DNA of 64,000 nucleotides from positions 1 to 64,000 of IMG/VR virus record IMGVR_UViG_3300032163_000004; one strand, written 5' to 3'. Source of the stretch: a virus. Positions 31,685-38,088 of this stretch are shown here, piece by piece. The notes under the pieces were generated by a model, which saw nothing but the letters and a program-made list of their open reading frames with translations, searched no databases and was not told where the DNA came from. A program made the translations under genes and the position numbers. Position 1 is the stretch's first letter, and every line of letters starts with the position of its first letter.

Positions 31685-31930
31685 AATATCTCCATTTTCT
31701 TCTTTCTTTTTCAGTTCGTATGGATCAATAAAGTCTCGTTCTATTTGCTCAGCACATTCCCGCAGCTCTCCACAATAATTTTTGAAGTTATTATAAGAAG
31801 GTGTTACATGATATTTACAAAACTTATAGAGAATGTAATTCAGATCTCCATCAGCTTTAACACCTTTAGCAACCATTAGGTTAACTATTTCATTCATATC
31901 TGGTCGTTTTTCTTGTTTTATAAATGGCAT
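31682..31930 (-). CDS. conserved phage protein (DUF6899-like)
   Basis: 82 residues. M-P-F-I-K-Q-E-K-R-P-D, A-K-G-V-K-A-D-G-D-L-N-Y-I-L-Y-K-F-C, N-Y-C-G-E-L and N-G-D-I match a small family common in large phages (G-D-L-N-Y near the centre, N-G-D-V/I at the end). Function unknown. RBS GAGGAGGACTGAAT. Confidence 0.65.
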   Translation of the reverse strand: MPFIKQEKRPDMNEIVNLMVAKGVKADGDLNYILYKFCKYHVTPSYNNFKNYCGELRECAEQIERDFIDPYELKKKEENGDI

Positions 31931-31932
31931 AT

Positions 31933-32082
31933 TCAGTCCTCCTCATATTGGGGTCTACGGTGAGAATATTTATCCAAATCATACATAGCTTCACTTATTA
32001 AATCCTGATCGGACTTTCCTATGTTTGGATCCTCTTTCTTCTTAGGAACATATTCAATTCCGTCAATTATTACTGTATTCAT
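31933..32082 (-). CDS. 49-residue acidic hypothetical protein
   Basis: Start after AGGAGGA, choosing the second of two adjacent ATGs. Starts N-T-V-I-I-D-G-I-E-Y-V-P-K-K-K. The sequence resembles other short phage peptides with a V-x-I-D-G-x-x-Y-V-P motif. It lies between the GGQ gene and the conserved gene downstream. Function unknown. Confidence 0.6.
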   Translation of the reverse strand: MNTVIIDGIEYVPKKKEDPNIGKSDQDLISEAMYDLDKYSHRRPQYEED

Positions 32083-32090
32083 CATTCCTC

Positions 32091-32414
32091 CTATTCTGCT
32101 GTATAATATTCAATCTTCAAATTTTTTTCATCCATTTGTCTTTCAACTTCTTTATCTACTTCGTAAATAATTTGATATGCTCTCATTTTTAACCAACTTC
32201 GAAATTTATAATTCTCTACAAGTTTCCTAAATGCTTTTCTCTTATTTTGTCCTTGAGATCTCTCTTCTCTACATTCTGAAGATATTCCAGTTTCAATATG
32301 AGTTATTCTAACACCGCTATTTACTTTATTAACATTTTGTCCACCATGACCACCACATCTAAAAGTATCAACTCTAAAGTCTTTTTTAGTTAAAGAGAAT
32401 ATTCGATCTTTCAT
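32091..32414 (-). CDS. class I release factor-like (GGQ) protein
   Basis: 107 residues. [20 protein letters not shown] is the peptidyl-tRNA hydrolase core, with the G-G-Q needed for ester cleavage, followed by the usual I-x-E-x-R-S-Q-x-x-N-K-R-x-A segment. Only the RF-1-type catalytic domain is present, as in ArfB/PrfH-like rescue factors, and there is no codon-recognition domain. Immediately downstream of the eight-tRNA cluster. Likely rescues stalled ribosomes or acts on specially damaged ribosomes. Confidence 0.82.
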   Translation of the reverse strand: MKDRIFSLTKKDFRVDTFRCGGHGGQNVNKVNSGVRITHIETGISSECREERSQGQNKRKAFRKLVENYKFRSWLKMRAYQIIYEVDKEVERQMDEKNLKIEYYTAE

Positions 32415-32427
32415 TTTTCTCCTAATT

Positions 32428-32516
32428 TGGCGGCGGGTAAAGGATTTGAACCTTTGTGGCTTTTACACCGGCAGTTTAGCAAACTGCTGCAATAAGCCTG
32501 ACTCTGCCAACCCGCC
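32428..32516 (-). tRNA. tRNA-Ser(GCT)
   Basis: Class II tRNA with long variable arm. Acceptor GGCGGGT pairs with ACCCGCC, discriminator G, encoded CCA. Anticodon stem GCAGT, loop TTGCTAA, ACTGC; anticodon GCT (reads AGC/AGT). Confidence 0.9.
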
Positions 32517-32519
32517 TAA

Positions 32520-32593
32520 TGGTGAGTCGAGAAGGAATCGAACCTTCGTTTGCGAGTTAAAGGCCCGCTACTTTGCCACTAAGTTATCGACTC
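32520..32593 (-). tRNA. tRNA-Lys(TTT)
   Basis: Acceptor GAGTCGA/TCGACTC, U8-A9, anticodon loop CCTTTAA with anticodon TTT, encoded CCA. Position 33 is C rather than the conserved U. Confidence 0.88.
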
Positions 32594-32597
32594 TATA

Positions 32598-32674
32598 TGG
32601 TGGGCAGGACAGGAATTGAACCTGCGACCTTCTGGACTTCAGCCAGACGCTCTACCTTCTGAGCTACCTTGCCC
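32598..32674 (-). tRNA. tRNA-Phe(GAA)
   Basis: Acceptor GGGCAAG with CCTGCCC (one A-C mismatch), anticodon stem TCTGG, loop CTGAAGT, CCAGA; anticodon GAA; encoded CCA. Confidence 0.9.
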
Positions 32675-32682
32675 TTATATTT

Positions 32683-32761
32683 TGGTGGAGGATAAGAGAA
32701 TCGAGCTCTTCTGAATTCCTCGGTGCAAGCGAGGTGACCACCCCAAGCAGTCCCATCCCCC
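32683..32761 (-). tRNA. tRNA-Ala(TGC)
   Basis: Acceptor GGGGGAT with ATCCTCC, discriminator A, CCA. Anticodon arm CCTCG-CTTGCAC-CGAGG gives anticodon TGC. Confidence 0.85.
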
Positions 32762-32771
32762 GAAATTATAT

Positions 32772-32845
32772 TGGTAGCCAGTAGAGGATTTGAACCTCTG
32801 TTAGACGATTATCATTCGCCTGTCCTGCCATTGGACGAACCGGCC
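32772..32845 (-). tRNA. tRNA-Ile(GAT)
   Basis: Acceptor GGCCGGT with ACTGGCT, discriminator A, CCA. Anticodon arm GGCGA-ATGATAA-TCGTC gives anticodon GAT. Confidence 0.88.
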
Positions 32846-32855
32846 TTTTATTTAT

Positions 32856-32929
32856 TGGACACACCGGTGGGATTTAAACCCACGTAGCTGATTTTGCAGA
32901 CCAGTGCCTCGTCTCTCGGCCACGGTGTG
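32856..32929 (-). tRNA. tRNA-Cys(GCA)
   Basis: Acceptor CACACCG with CGGTGTG, discriminator T as expected for Cys tRNAs, CCA. Anticodon arm CTGGT-CTGCAAA-ATCAG gives GCA. Starts with C, which is uncommon. Confidence 0.88.
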
Positions 32930-32931
32930 AT

Positions 32932-33007
32932 TGGCGGACTGGACGAGATTTGAACTCGTAATCTTTCAGATCGACAGTCTGATATTTTACCATTAAACTA
33001 CCAGTCC
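32932..33007 (-). tRNA. tRNA-Asp(GTC)
   Basis: Acceptor GGACTGG with CCAGTCC, discriminator G, CCA. Anticodon arm TCAGA-CTGTCGA-TCTGA gives GTC. Confidence 0.9.
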
Positions 33008-33197
33008 ACACTCTCTAAGATAACTTGCGCTGCCACGCAATTACTACGTGAAAAAATTTGAATGACAAAACTATTTCTCCCTTCATACACGGTGATCCTG
33101 CCTTAATCCATCTCCACTTGGTAGATCCCTTAATAAGCATTACCCAGGCCAATACGGCATTACCTAAACTCATTTGCGATAACCATCCCAACATATT
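33008..33197 (-). other. 190-base spacer inside the tRNA cluster
   Basis: Between tRNA-Ser(TGA) and tRNA-Asp on the same transcript. GC content is clearly above the genome's. It has the direct repeat GGTAATGC (twice) and small stems such as GCC-gtatt-GGC. A 59-codon ORF from ATG at about 33193 lacks an RBS. I cannot fold it into a tRNA. It may be a structured RNA. Confidence 0.4.
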
Positions 33198-33287
33198 TGG
33201 AGGAAGGGGAGGGATTTGAACCCCCGAGGCTTTTACACCCAGTGGTTTTCAGGACCACCTCCATAAGCCAGACTCGGACACCCTTCC
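33198..33287 (-). tRNA. tRNA-Ser(TGA)
   Basis: Class II tRNA. Acceptor GGAAGGG with CCCTTCC, encoded CCA, discriminator T (Ser tRNAs usually have G). Anticodon arm GTGGT-CCTGAAA-ACCAC, anticodon TGA, again with C at position 33. First tRNA of the leftward transcript. Confidence 0.85.
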
Positions 33288-33338
33288 TTACAACAAACGA
33301 TCTACCTAATCGTTTTTAAAAAGTATATAATATTTATT

Positions 33339-33566
33339 CTATTTTTCTTTTCTTGCTTCTTCTATTTCTTCAAGTATTGTATGACATTTCAAAGCTTGAA
33401 TTATTCCTTGTTTATATGATGTTAATGCTTTAACAACTATTTTTCTTATCTCTTCTGTTGATACTTTCTTGTCCCCTTTTTTCCTACTATACTCCTTAAC
33501 CGCTTCTTCTACGCTATTCATAAAAGCTTCGTCTATCCTTTCTGCTAAGACAAATTCTTTTGTCAT
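33339..33566 (-). CDS. hypothetical helical protein
   Basis: 75 residues. Charged and helical (V-E-E-A-V-K-E-Y-S-R-K-K-G, S-T-E-E-I-R-K-I-V-V-K-A-L). Upstream of the tRNA cluster on the same strand. No strong RBS seen and no family recognised. Confidence 0.55.
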   Translation of the reverse strand: MTKEFVLAERIDEAFMNSVEEAVKEYSRKKGDKKVSTEEIRKIVVKALTSYKQGIIQALKCHTILEEIEEARKEK

Positions 33567-33586
33567 GCATATAGTCCTTATATAGT

Positions 33587-33697
33587 TTATTTTAAACTTT
33601 TTCTTTTAAAACCACAATTTTGACATGTTCCACTCAATTTCCAAATATCAATTTCAAAATAAGTATCACAAAAAGGACACTTATAAATCCAACGCAT
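33587..33697 (-). CDS. 36-residue zinc-ribbon peptide
   Basis: ATG at 33697 after AAAGGAGCAAAA. C-P-F-C-D-T-Y-F-E-I-D and C-Q-N-C-G-F form a minimal zinc ribbon. First gene after the divergent promoter. Function unknown. Confidence 0.6.
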   Translation of the reverse strand: MRWIYKCPFCDTYFEIDIWKLSGTCQNCGFKRKSLK

Positions 33698-33733
33698 TTT
33701 TGCTCCTTTTTTACAAAAAAGGTCTTCATTAAA

Positions 33734-33742
33734 TATGTTCTA
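33734..33742 (-). promoter_or_regulatory. leftward promoter element (GAACA type)
   Basis: Minus-strand TAGAACATATTTAATG lies upstream of the small zinc-ribbon gene starting at 33697, directly next to the rightward box. Confidence 0.35.
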
Positions 33743-33762
33743 CATATATTAATTATTGAAGA
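33741..33762 (+). promoter_or_regulatory. rightward phage promoter box
   Basis: TACATATATTAATTATTGAA followed by GAAAGGAGG, so the box runs almost directly into the RBS of the next gene at 33778. Confidence 0.7.
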
Positions 33763-33777
33763 AAGGAGGATTTATTT

Positions 33778-34230
33778 ATGATCGAACAACACTTAAAATA
33801 TAGAATAGAAGATATCATGTCAGGAGCAGAAGATCTCTTAATCGAACATGGTCATTTAGTTCCAACATTATTTATAGAAAACGAAAATGGAATAGAAGTA
33901 ATAGAAATCTTGTACAGAAATTTTGAAGAAAAAGAAGAAGCATTTTCTAATTTAAATCATATGTTAAAGTCTACAAATTTAGAAGCTTGTTTCTTCGTAT
34001 CAGAAGGGTGGACAAGTAAAATTCTCATGGGTGCTCCTTCACAAAATCCAGACAAACAAGAAGTTATAATAGTTACTGGAATTAGTTACAACATACAACT
34101 TTCTTATACTTGTTTAATTCAAAGAGATTCTCATGTTAAACCAATAGGTGTAGTAAAACCGGGTGAAATGATGCAAGCATCTTTTAAACTTTTTGATGGT
34201 CTATTTAGAAATACTATGGCAACTGCATAA
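33778..34230 (+). CDS. hypothetical protein
   Basis: 150 residues, ATG after AAAGGAGGATTT. Helix first (L-K-Y-R-I-E-D-I-M-S-G-A-E-D-L-L), then beta-rich segments (V-S-E-G-W, E-V-I-I-V-T-G-I-S-Y-N). V-S-E-G-W-T followed by K-Q-E-V-I is seen in other phage hypotheticals. No function assigned. Confidence 0.65.
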   Translation: MIEQHLKYRIEDIMSGAEDLLIEHGHLVPTLFIENENGIEVIEILYRNFEEKEEAFSNLNHMLKSTNLEACFFVSEGWTSKILMGAPSQNPDKQEVIIVTGISYNIQLSYTCLIQRDSHVKPIGVVKPGEMMQASFKLFDGLFRNTMATA

Positions 34231-34247
34231 AAAAGGAGGTGAAAACA

Positions 34248-34472
34248 TTGGCTATAATAAACAGTTCTAGATTAGAATTTAAAAAGTTAGATCGACAAAA
34301 ACAGAAACTTCATGATTGTCTGGGGTGTGGAAAAGGAGATATTGTTGGATGGTTATGTGATAGTTGTAAGGCTCGAAATAGAAACTTAGAGTCTGGAGGA
34401 TTGGATGATGAAGAGAGATATGAATTTCACCCAGAAGCAATCGAAACTTTAGGAGAAAAATTTTATGAATAA
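34248..34472 (+). CDS. zinc-ribbon protein
   Basis: 74 residues. Start is TTG at 34248, nine bases after AAAGGAGGTG; the GTG at 34239 is part of the RBS. C-L-G-C-G-K-G and C-D-S-C-K form the ribbon near residue 25-45. Acidic tail. Function unknown. Confidence 0.6.
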   Translation: MAIINSSRLEFKKLDRQKQKLHDCLGCGKGDIVGWLCDSCKARNRNLESGGLDDEERYEFHPEAIETLGEKFYE

Positions 34473-34542
34473 CAACACACCTGGTATTGTAATTATAGCA
34501 GCAATACTTTCTGCTATCTTCGTCCTCATAACAATGTCATAA
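34465..34542 (+). CDS. 25-residue membrane peptide
   Basis: ATG at 34465 inside the end of the previous gene, after AGGAGAAAAATTTT. N-N-N-T-P-G followed by 18 hydrophobic residues. Very short but has a good RBS, and its layout matches other tiny membrane peptides here. Confidence 0.5.
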   Translation: MNNNTPGIVIIAAILSAIFVLITMS

Positions 34543-34557
34543 CAACATAGAGGACGG

Positions 34558-34590
34558 TAAAAGAGGCTATTCGCTTGCCTCTTTTTTACT
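34558..34590. terminator. terminator at convergent junction
   Basis: AAGAGGC-tattcgctt-GCCTCTT followed by T-run. Between the rightward block and the leftward gene ending at 34607. Confidence 0.75.
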
Positions 34591-34606
34591 CCATTAGTAA
34601 TCTTTT

Positions 34607-35029
34607 CTACACATCCTTTCCATCCCATCCAGGGAGTATCGAACGATGAAAATCACTTATTATTAATGACTTCTTTACTTGTTCATCATTACTCATTAAA
34701 AAAACTATAGACACCATCTGAATAATTCTTATTTTATTCTCATCTTTTGTATAACAATAACCAGTCGTAGTTACTATTCCAGCTATAACGACTTCACCTT
34801 CGGTTGTTAGTGCTCCATCAACAAACTCAAAATTAATCGTAATAAAACTCAAAGTATAACCATATTCTCTACTAACTCCATCTTTCCAATTCTGTATTGT
34901 ATCTTCACTTTTTTGCCCTTTTTCATATATTTTTTTAATAGTATTAATATAAGAAGAAAAATCATTAGCCAATAAACTAGAAGTAAGTAAAAACATAAAA
35001 ACAACTAGTAACGATATAAGTTTCTTCAT
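34607..35029 (-). CDS. secreted hypothetical protein with signal peptide
   Basis: 140 residues from the ATG at 35029 after TTGGAGGTGGTAATTTT; the longer frame start is unlikely. N-terminus K-K-L-I-S-L-L-V-V-F-M-F-L-L-T-S-S-L-L-A-N-D is a signal peptide with an A-N-D cleavage-like end. The mature part is beta-rich with T-T-T-G-Y-C-Y. Exported or periplasmic role, perhaps at the host surface. Not recognised. Confidence 0.7.
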   Translation of the reverse strand: MKKLISLLVVFMFLLTSSLLANDFSSYINTIKKIYEKGQKSEDTIQNWKDGVSREYGYTLSFITINFEFVDGALTTEGEVVIAGIVTTTGYCYTKDENKIRIIQMVSIVFLMSNDEQVKKSLIISDFHRSILPGWDGKDV

Positions 35030-35081
35030 AAAAATTACCACCTCCAAAATTTTACAACTACTCTTGTTCTCCTTTGTTTTT

Positions 35082-35090
35082 TGTTCACGT
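35082..35090 (-). promoter_or_regulatory. leftward promoter element (TGAACA)
   Basis: Minus-strand ACGTGAACAAAAAACAAAG precedes the signal-peptide gene starting at 35029. The facing rightward gene (35126) has only a CTACTATAAAG sequence, not the standard box. Confidence 0.4.
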
Positions 35091-35125
35091 ATCATCTACT
35101 ATAAAGAAAAGAGGTGAAATCCTTA

Positions 35126-35683
35126 ATGCAAGAAAATCAACTTTATCTAGACTTCTTCACTAAAGTCTTACAAAGAATTCTATCTAAAAATCCAACTTTT
35201 ACTTCTGCCCATGCTAAACCTCAACCTTACTTTAGCACAGGTATAGGTAGGGGAGGTTTTTTAGTCTTCTGTGAGTTTAAAGAAACTGACAAAAACCGCT
35301 GGCAGGATGAACTTAGAGTTGGACTTTTTTGGGATACAAAAAACAAAGAAAAGAATGATAAAATATTTTCAACTCTAGAAAAGTATGGTTCTCTAATTGA
35401 ACAAGAAATTAATCAAGGATCAGAATGGATAGAACCAAATCATACATTGATATGGTCTAAATCTGCTAAAAGAGAACGAAAAATATTTGTTTCTACTAAT
35501 GGCAATATCTATAGTAAGTCAGGAAGGATCGAAGAACTAATTAGTTTTACAGTAGTTTATTTAAAAAGGTTTAAAGAATTCTTTTCTTTCTTTTTAGATG
35601 AGATTGACAATCTTCCTCATGAAATATCTCAACTGATTAAAAACGAAGGGACCCCAATATATAAATTGGAGAGAAAAAGATAA
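35126..35683 (+). CDS. hypothetical protein
   Basis: 185 residues, ATG after AAGAGGTGAAATCCTTA. Patterns F-S-T-G-I-G-R-G-G-F-L-V-F-C, R-W-Q-D-E-L-R-V-G-L-F-W and W-I-E-P-N-H look like a DUF4268-type alpha/beta domain, but this is only an impression. No catalytic motif identified. Runs to within four bases of the converging gene. Confidence 0.6.
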   Translation: MQENQLYLDFFTKVLQRILSKNPTFTSAHAKPQPYFSTGIGRGGFLVFCEFKETDKNRWQDELRVGLFWDTKNKEKNDKIFSTLEKYGSLIEQEINQGSEWIEPNHTLIWSKSAKRERKIFVSTNGNIYSKSGRIEELISFTVVYLKRFKEFFSFFLDEIDNLPHEISQLIKNEGTPIYKLERKR

Positions 35684-35686
35684 TAT

Positions 35687-35968
35687 TCATATTCCTTTTC
35701 TGTATTTCCTGATCTGAACATAATTCCAAACACAACATCCAACCATAATTATATTTAGTGGAACAAAAACTCCCCAACTAACAAAATAACCCATTAAACC
35801 AGCAGCACCAATTGCGATCACCTTTGAGGGAACTATTCCAATTTTATTGATAACAGGATTTAATTCTTTACCACCATGTTTTAAAATACGTTTAGTTAGA
35901 TAGTAATCAACTCCATTTAGAACAACAAATATACCTAGTCCAATACTTGCTAATTTATTCATTCTCAT
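35687..35968 (-). CDS. DUF5658-like membrane protein
   Basis: 93 residues from the ATG at 35968 after AAAGGAGATT. L-N-G-V-D-Y-Y-L-T-K near residue 18 and K-E-L-N-P-V-I near residue 35 repeat the N-x-x-D...T...E-x-N-P signature of the protein at 1086. Three or four membrane helices. Function unknown. Confidence 0.65.
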   Translation of the reverse strand: MRMNKLASIGLGIFVVLNGVDYYLTKRILKHGGKELNPVINKIGIVPSKVIAIGAAGLMGYFVSWGVFVPLNIIMVGCCVWNYVQIRKYRKGI

Positions 35969-35985
35969 AATCTCCTTTCTTTTAT

Positions 35986-36020
35986 TGTTCAAAAACAGAA
36001 CGTTGTCTTCTGTATGTTCA
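35986..36020 (-). promoter_or_regulatory. leftward promoter elements (two TGAACA copies)
   Basis: Minus-strand TTTTTGAACAATAAAAG (35986-35991) and AATGAACATACAG (36015-36020) lie upstream of the gene starting at 35968. The nearer one is only about 18 bases from the start codon. Confidence 0.4.
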
Positions 36021-36037
36021 TTGTTATTTAGTATAGA

Positions 36038-36060
36038 CTATATATATTAATTATTGAAGA
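36038..36060 (+). promoter_or_regulatory. rightward phage promoter box of the Ro60-like operon
   Basis: CTATATATATTAATTATTGA then AGAAAGG. Drives the operon with the Ro60-like gene and the RNA array. The first gene is 95 bases downstream, leaving an unusual leader. Confidence 0.65.
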
Positions 36061-36064
36061 AAGG

Positions 36065-36132
36065 AAGGAAGTTTTATTTTTACTTGGCCTAGTCATCTTA
36101 AGAAGAATAAAACTTCCTTACCTAATTTTTTT
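36065..36132 (+). promoter_or_regulatory. leader hairpin with T-run (possible attenuator)
   Basis: AAGGAAGTTTTATT at 36065-36078 pairs perfectly with AATAAAACTTCCTT at 36106-36119, and a T7 run follows six bases later. Sits between the promoter box and the RBS of the Ro60-like gene, so it could limit read-through into the operon or protect the transcript end. No such leader is seen before the other operons. Confidence 0.55.
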
Positions 36133-36154
36133 ATTCACGAAAGGAGGATTGATA

Positions 36155-37633
36155 ATGAAAGCTTCAGAACAAGTTCTAACTACTCAACAACTAATTGGGA
36201 ACTTGATCAAAGTCGTCCACAAATCTTTAGACTTATATGTAGATGACTCTCTAAAAGTAGTTAAGCAAAATCCAGATCTCTTCGCTCACCTCATAGCATG
36301 GAATCACATTAATGGAGAGATAAGGGATACTAAAATTGCATTCCCAGTACTATCTCTTCGAGGAAACGCAGGAGAAGAAAAGTCCTACTATGAAAATGCT
36401 GTTGCTCATCTATTATTGTTTGATCCACGAAATTTAGTAAAAGCAGTAACTTTTGATCGAGAACTCAATAGTAAAGGTGTTATTATTTCTGGAGGAGCTG
36501 GAACTCTTTTAAAGAAAGCAGTTCAAAATTATCTTAGAATAAGAGAAGAAAATCCACCATGGTGGAATAAAGCAGTTGTTCAACACAGAACATCAATGAA
36601 AACTCTCTATGCTATGTACCATGTTAAACCAAATGCAATGGCTGATAAAATTCTCTTTAAAGAACAATATCCAAAAAATTCAGTGTTTGAAGCCATAAGA
36701 CAATTAAAAAATATGGACCCAAAAGAAGCTGGCGCTGCAATACTAAATTATAAAATTCCATTTACAATCGCTGTTGGCGCAGTTGGGGGTATAGCTAAGA
36801 ATACTGATTTAGTTTTATCTCTCATTGAAAATATGTCTGGAAATGAACTTATAACTAATTCAAACATGCTTTCTAAATTAGGAGTTATGGATAATCCTGT
36901 TCTTAAATCTGCTTTTGAAAATGCAATTTCTAAAGCTAAAAAAGATAAAAGGACAAGCACTCTTAAAGCAGGAATAGCAGCTTCAGTTGTAAATGATGAA
37001 AAGATGAAAGTCAAATTAGAAAAACTGCAAGAACACAAAATCGACAATCTAAAAGGTCTAGAAGGAGATTGGTTAATCTTAGCTGACAAATCAGGTTCTA
37101 TGAAAGAATCTATTATTAAATCAAAAGAAGTAGCTGCATTTCTTGCTCGCACTACTAAAGGAAAAGTATACCTAGTCTTCTTTAATACCCTCCCAGTTAT
37201 GTATGATGTTTCCGAAAAATCTTTACAAGAGATCAAAACAATTACGTCTGGTATTATGGCTGGAGGAGGAACATCTATTGGTTGCGGTTTACAACTAATC
37301 TCCGATAAACAAATTATCGTAAATGGAATAGTAATCTGTTCAGATGGTGGAGAAAATACTCATCCTCACTTCTTTGAAGTTTATAAACAATATGAAAAGA
37401 AATATATGATTTCCCCAACAATTTATCTTATACATTTTCCTGGAGAACTTGACGTACTAACTATTCAAGCTTCTGGTTTTTCTTATGAGAAACTAGATGG
37501 AAAAGATCTTGATTATTATGGTCTACCTAATTTATCAAACATTCTAAGATCATCAAGATATACTTTTGTTGATGAAATAATGCAAGTTCCATTACTAACA
37601 ATAAACAGTGTCTTACAAAGAAAGGAGGCTTAA
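36155..37633 (+). CDS. Ro60/Rsr-like RNA-binding protein (TROVE-like plus vWA domain)
   Basis: 492 residues from the ATG at 36155 after AAAGGAGGATTGATA. Residues 1-290 are an alpha-solenoid with H-L-I-A-W-N, V-A-H-L-L-L-F-D-P-R, Q-H-R-T-S-M-K-T-L-Y-A-M and I-P-F-T-I-A-V-G-A-V-G-G-I, resembling the TROVE ring that binds RNA 3' ends and Y RNAs in Ro60. Residues about 300-470 are a vWA domain with an intact MIDAS: D-K-S-G-S-M, a Thr in G-G-G-T-S-I, and C-S-D-G-G-E-N. This domain order and length fit Ro60/Rsr, reported also in some mycobacteriophages. Ro proteins bind misfolded RNAs and gate exonucleases through Y RNAs. The RNA array just downstream supports this. Confidence 0.72.
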   Translation: MKASEQVLTTQQLIGNLIKVVHKSLDLYVDDSLKVVKQNPDLFAHLIAWNHINGEIRDTKIAFPVLSLRGNAGEEKSYYENAVAHLLLFDPRNLVKAVTFDRELNSKGVIISGGAGTLLKKAVQNYLRIREENPPWWNKAVVQHRTSMKTLYAMYHVKPNAMADKILFKEQYPKNSVFEAIRQLKNMDPKEAGAAILNYKIPFTIAVGAVGGIAKNTDLVLSLIENMSGNELITNSNMLSKLGVMDNPVLKSAFENAISKAKKDKRTSTLKAGIAASVVNDEKMKVKLEKLQEHKIDNLKGLEGDWLILADKSGSMKESIIKSKEVAAFLARTTKGKVYLVFFNTLPVMYDVSEKSLQEIKTITSGIMAGGGTSIGCGLQLISDKQIIVNGIVICSDGGENTHPHFFEVYKQYEKKYMISPTIYLIHFPGELDVLTIQASGFSYEKLDGKDLDYYGLPNLSNILRSSRYTFVDEIMQVPLLTINSVLQRKEA

Positions 37634-37634
37634 G

Positions 37635-37931
37635 ATGCCAATCAGAATTTCTAATTTAGAGTCATTAGATTTAGATGAATTAATAGACCTTCGTGCACGA
37701 TTAAGAAGTATTGATCAAGGATATTCAGAAGAAAAAGCAGATACTCCTGAATATATAGTTGATGCCTTAGCTCAAACCAGTACTAGAATTACAAACCAAA
37801 CCAAAGCAGAGCTTCAAAGAAAACGAAAACTAGCAATAGCAAAAAGATCTTCTCTTGCTACTAGAGATGAAAGAAAAGCTCAACTTGATCAAGAAATCGC
37901 TGCTTACGACGAGAAACTTAAACCAGCTTAG
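37635..37931 (+). CDS. coiled-coil accessory protein
   Basis: 98 residues from the ATG at 37635 after AAAGGAGGCTTAAG, overlapping nothing and only two bases past the Ro60-like stop. Charged helices (L-R-A-R-L-R-S-I-D, K-A-E-L-Q-R-K-R-K-L-A) joined by a middle Thr-rich loop. Same operon as the Ro60-like gene and the RNA array. Not recognised. Confidence 0.6.
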   Translation: MPIRISNLESLDLDELIDLRARLRSIDQGYSEEKADTPEYIVDALAQTSTRITNQTKAELQRKRKLAIAKRSSLATRDERKAQLDQEIAAYDEKLKPA

Positions 37932-37950
37932 AGAACATATACCTATAAAT

Positions 37951-38071
37951 TAGCCGATACTGAATAATCTTACATGCTTTAGCTCAATGGTAGAGCAAGA
38001 ATCTATCAAATTCTCGGTATGCGGTTCAACTCCGCAAAGCAACCAAACAAAGGTTATTCGACTTTCGGCTA
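37951..38071 (+). ncRNA. Y-RNA-like unit 1 (tRNA-shaped insert)
   Basis: Outer helix P1 TAGCCGA/TCGGCTA, internal loop TACT opposite GACTT, helix P2 GAATAATC/GGTTATTC, then TTACATGC. The insert is a tRNA-like domain (37975-38045). P1 and P2 differ from those of the other units but always pair. First unit after the coiled-coil gene. Confidence 0.7.
37975..38045 (+). tRNA. tRNA-like domain in unit 1
   Basis: Normal order: acceptor TGCTT pairs with AAGCA (only 5 bp), U8-A9, D arm GCTC/GAGC, anticodon arm AGAAT-CTATCAA-ATTCT, T arm TGCGG-TTCAACT-CCGCA, then A-C-C-A. Formal anticodon ATC (Asp codon), unusual for a real tRNA-Asp. The 10-bp acceptor-plus-T stack is two short of normal, so this is probably a mimic. 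Confidence 0.55.
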
Positions 38072-38088
38072 TTTAATTTATTAAATAT

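Noticed and set aside
33011-33193. 59-codon leftward ORF between tRNA-Ser(TGA) and tRNA-Asp
   Set aside because: No Shine-Dalgarno site, starts at the end of a tRNA, and its composition fits structured RNA better; kept only as a note.
32428-33287. tRNA cluster as a prophage attachment site
   Set aside because: All tRNAs are complete with encoded CCA and there is no integrase or duplicated tRNA end in the window.
36748-37236. Leftward ORF of 162 codons inside the Ro60-like gene
   Set aside because: Antisense shadow of a conserved vWA/TROVE protein, without an RBS.
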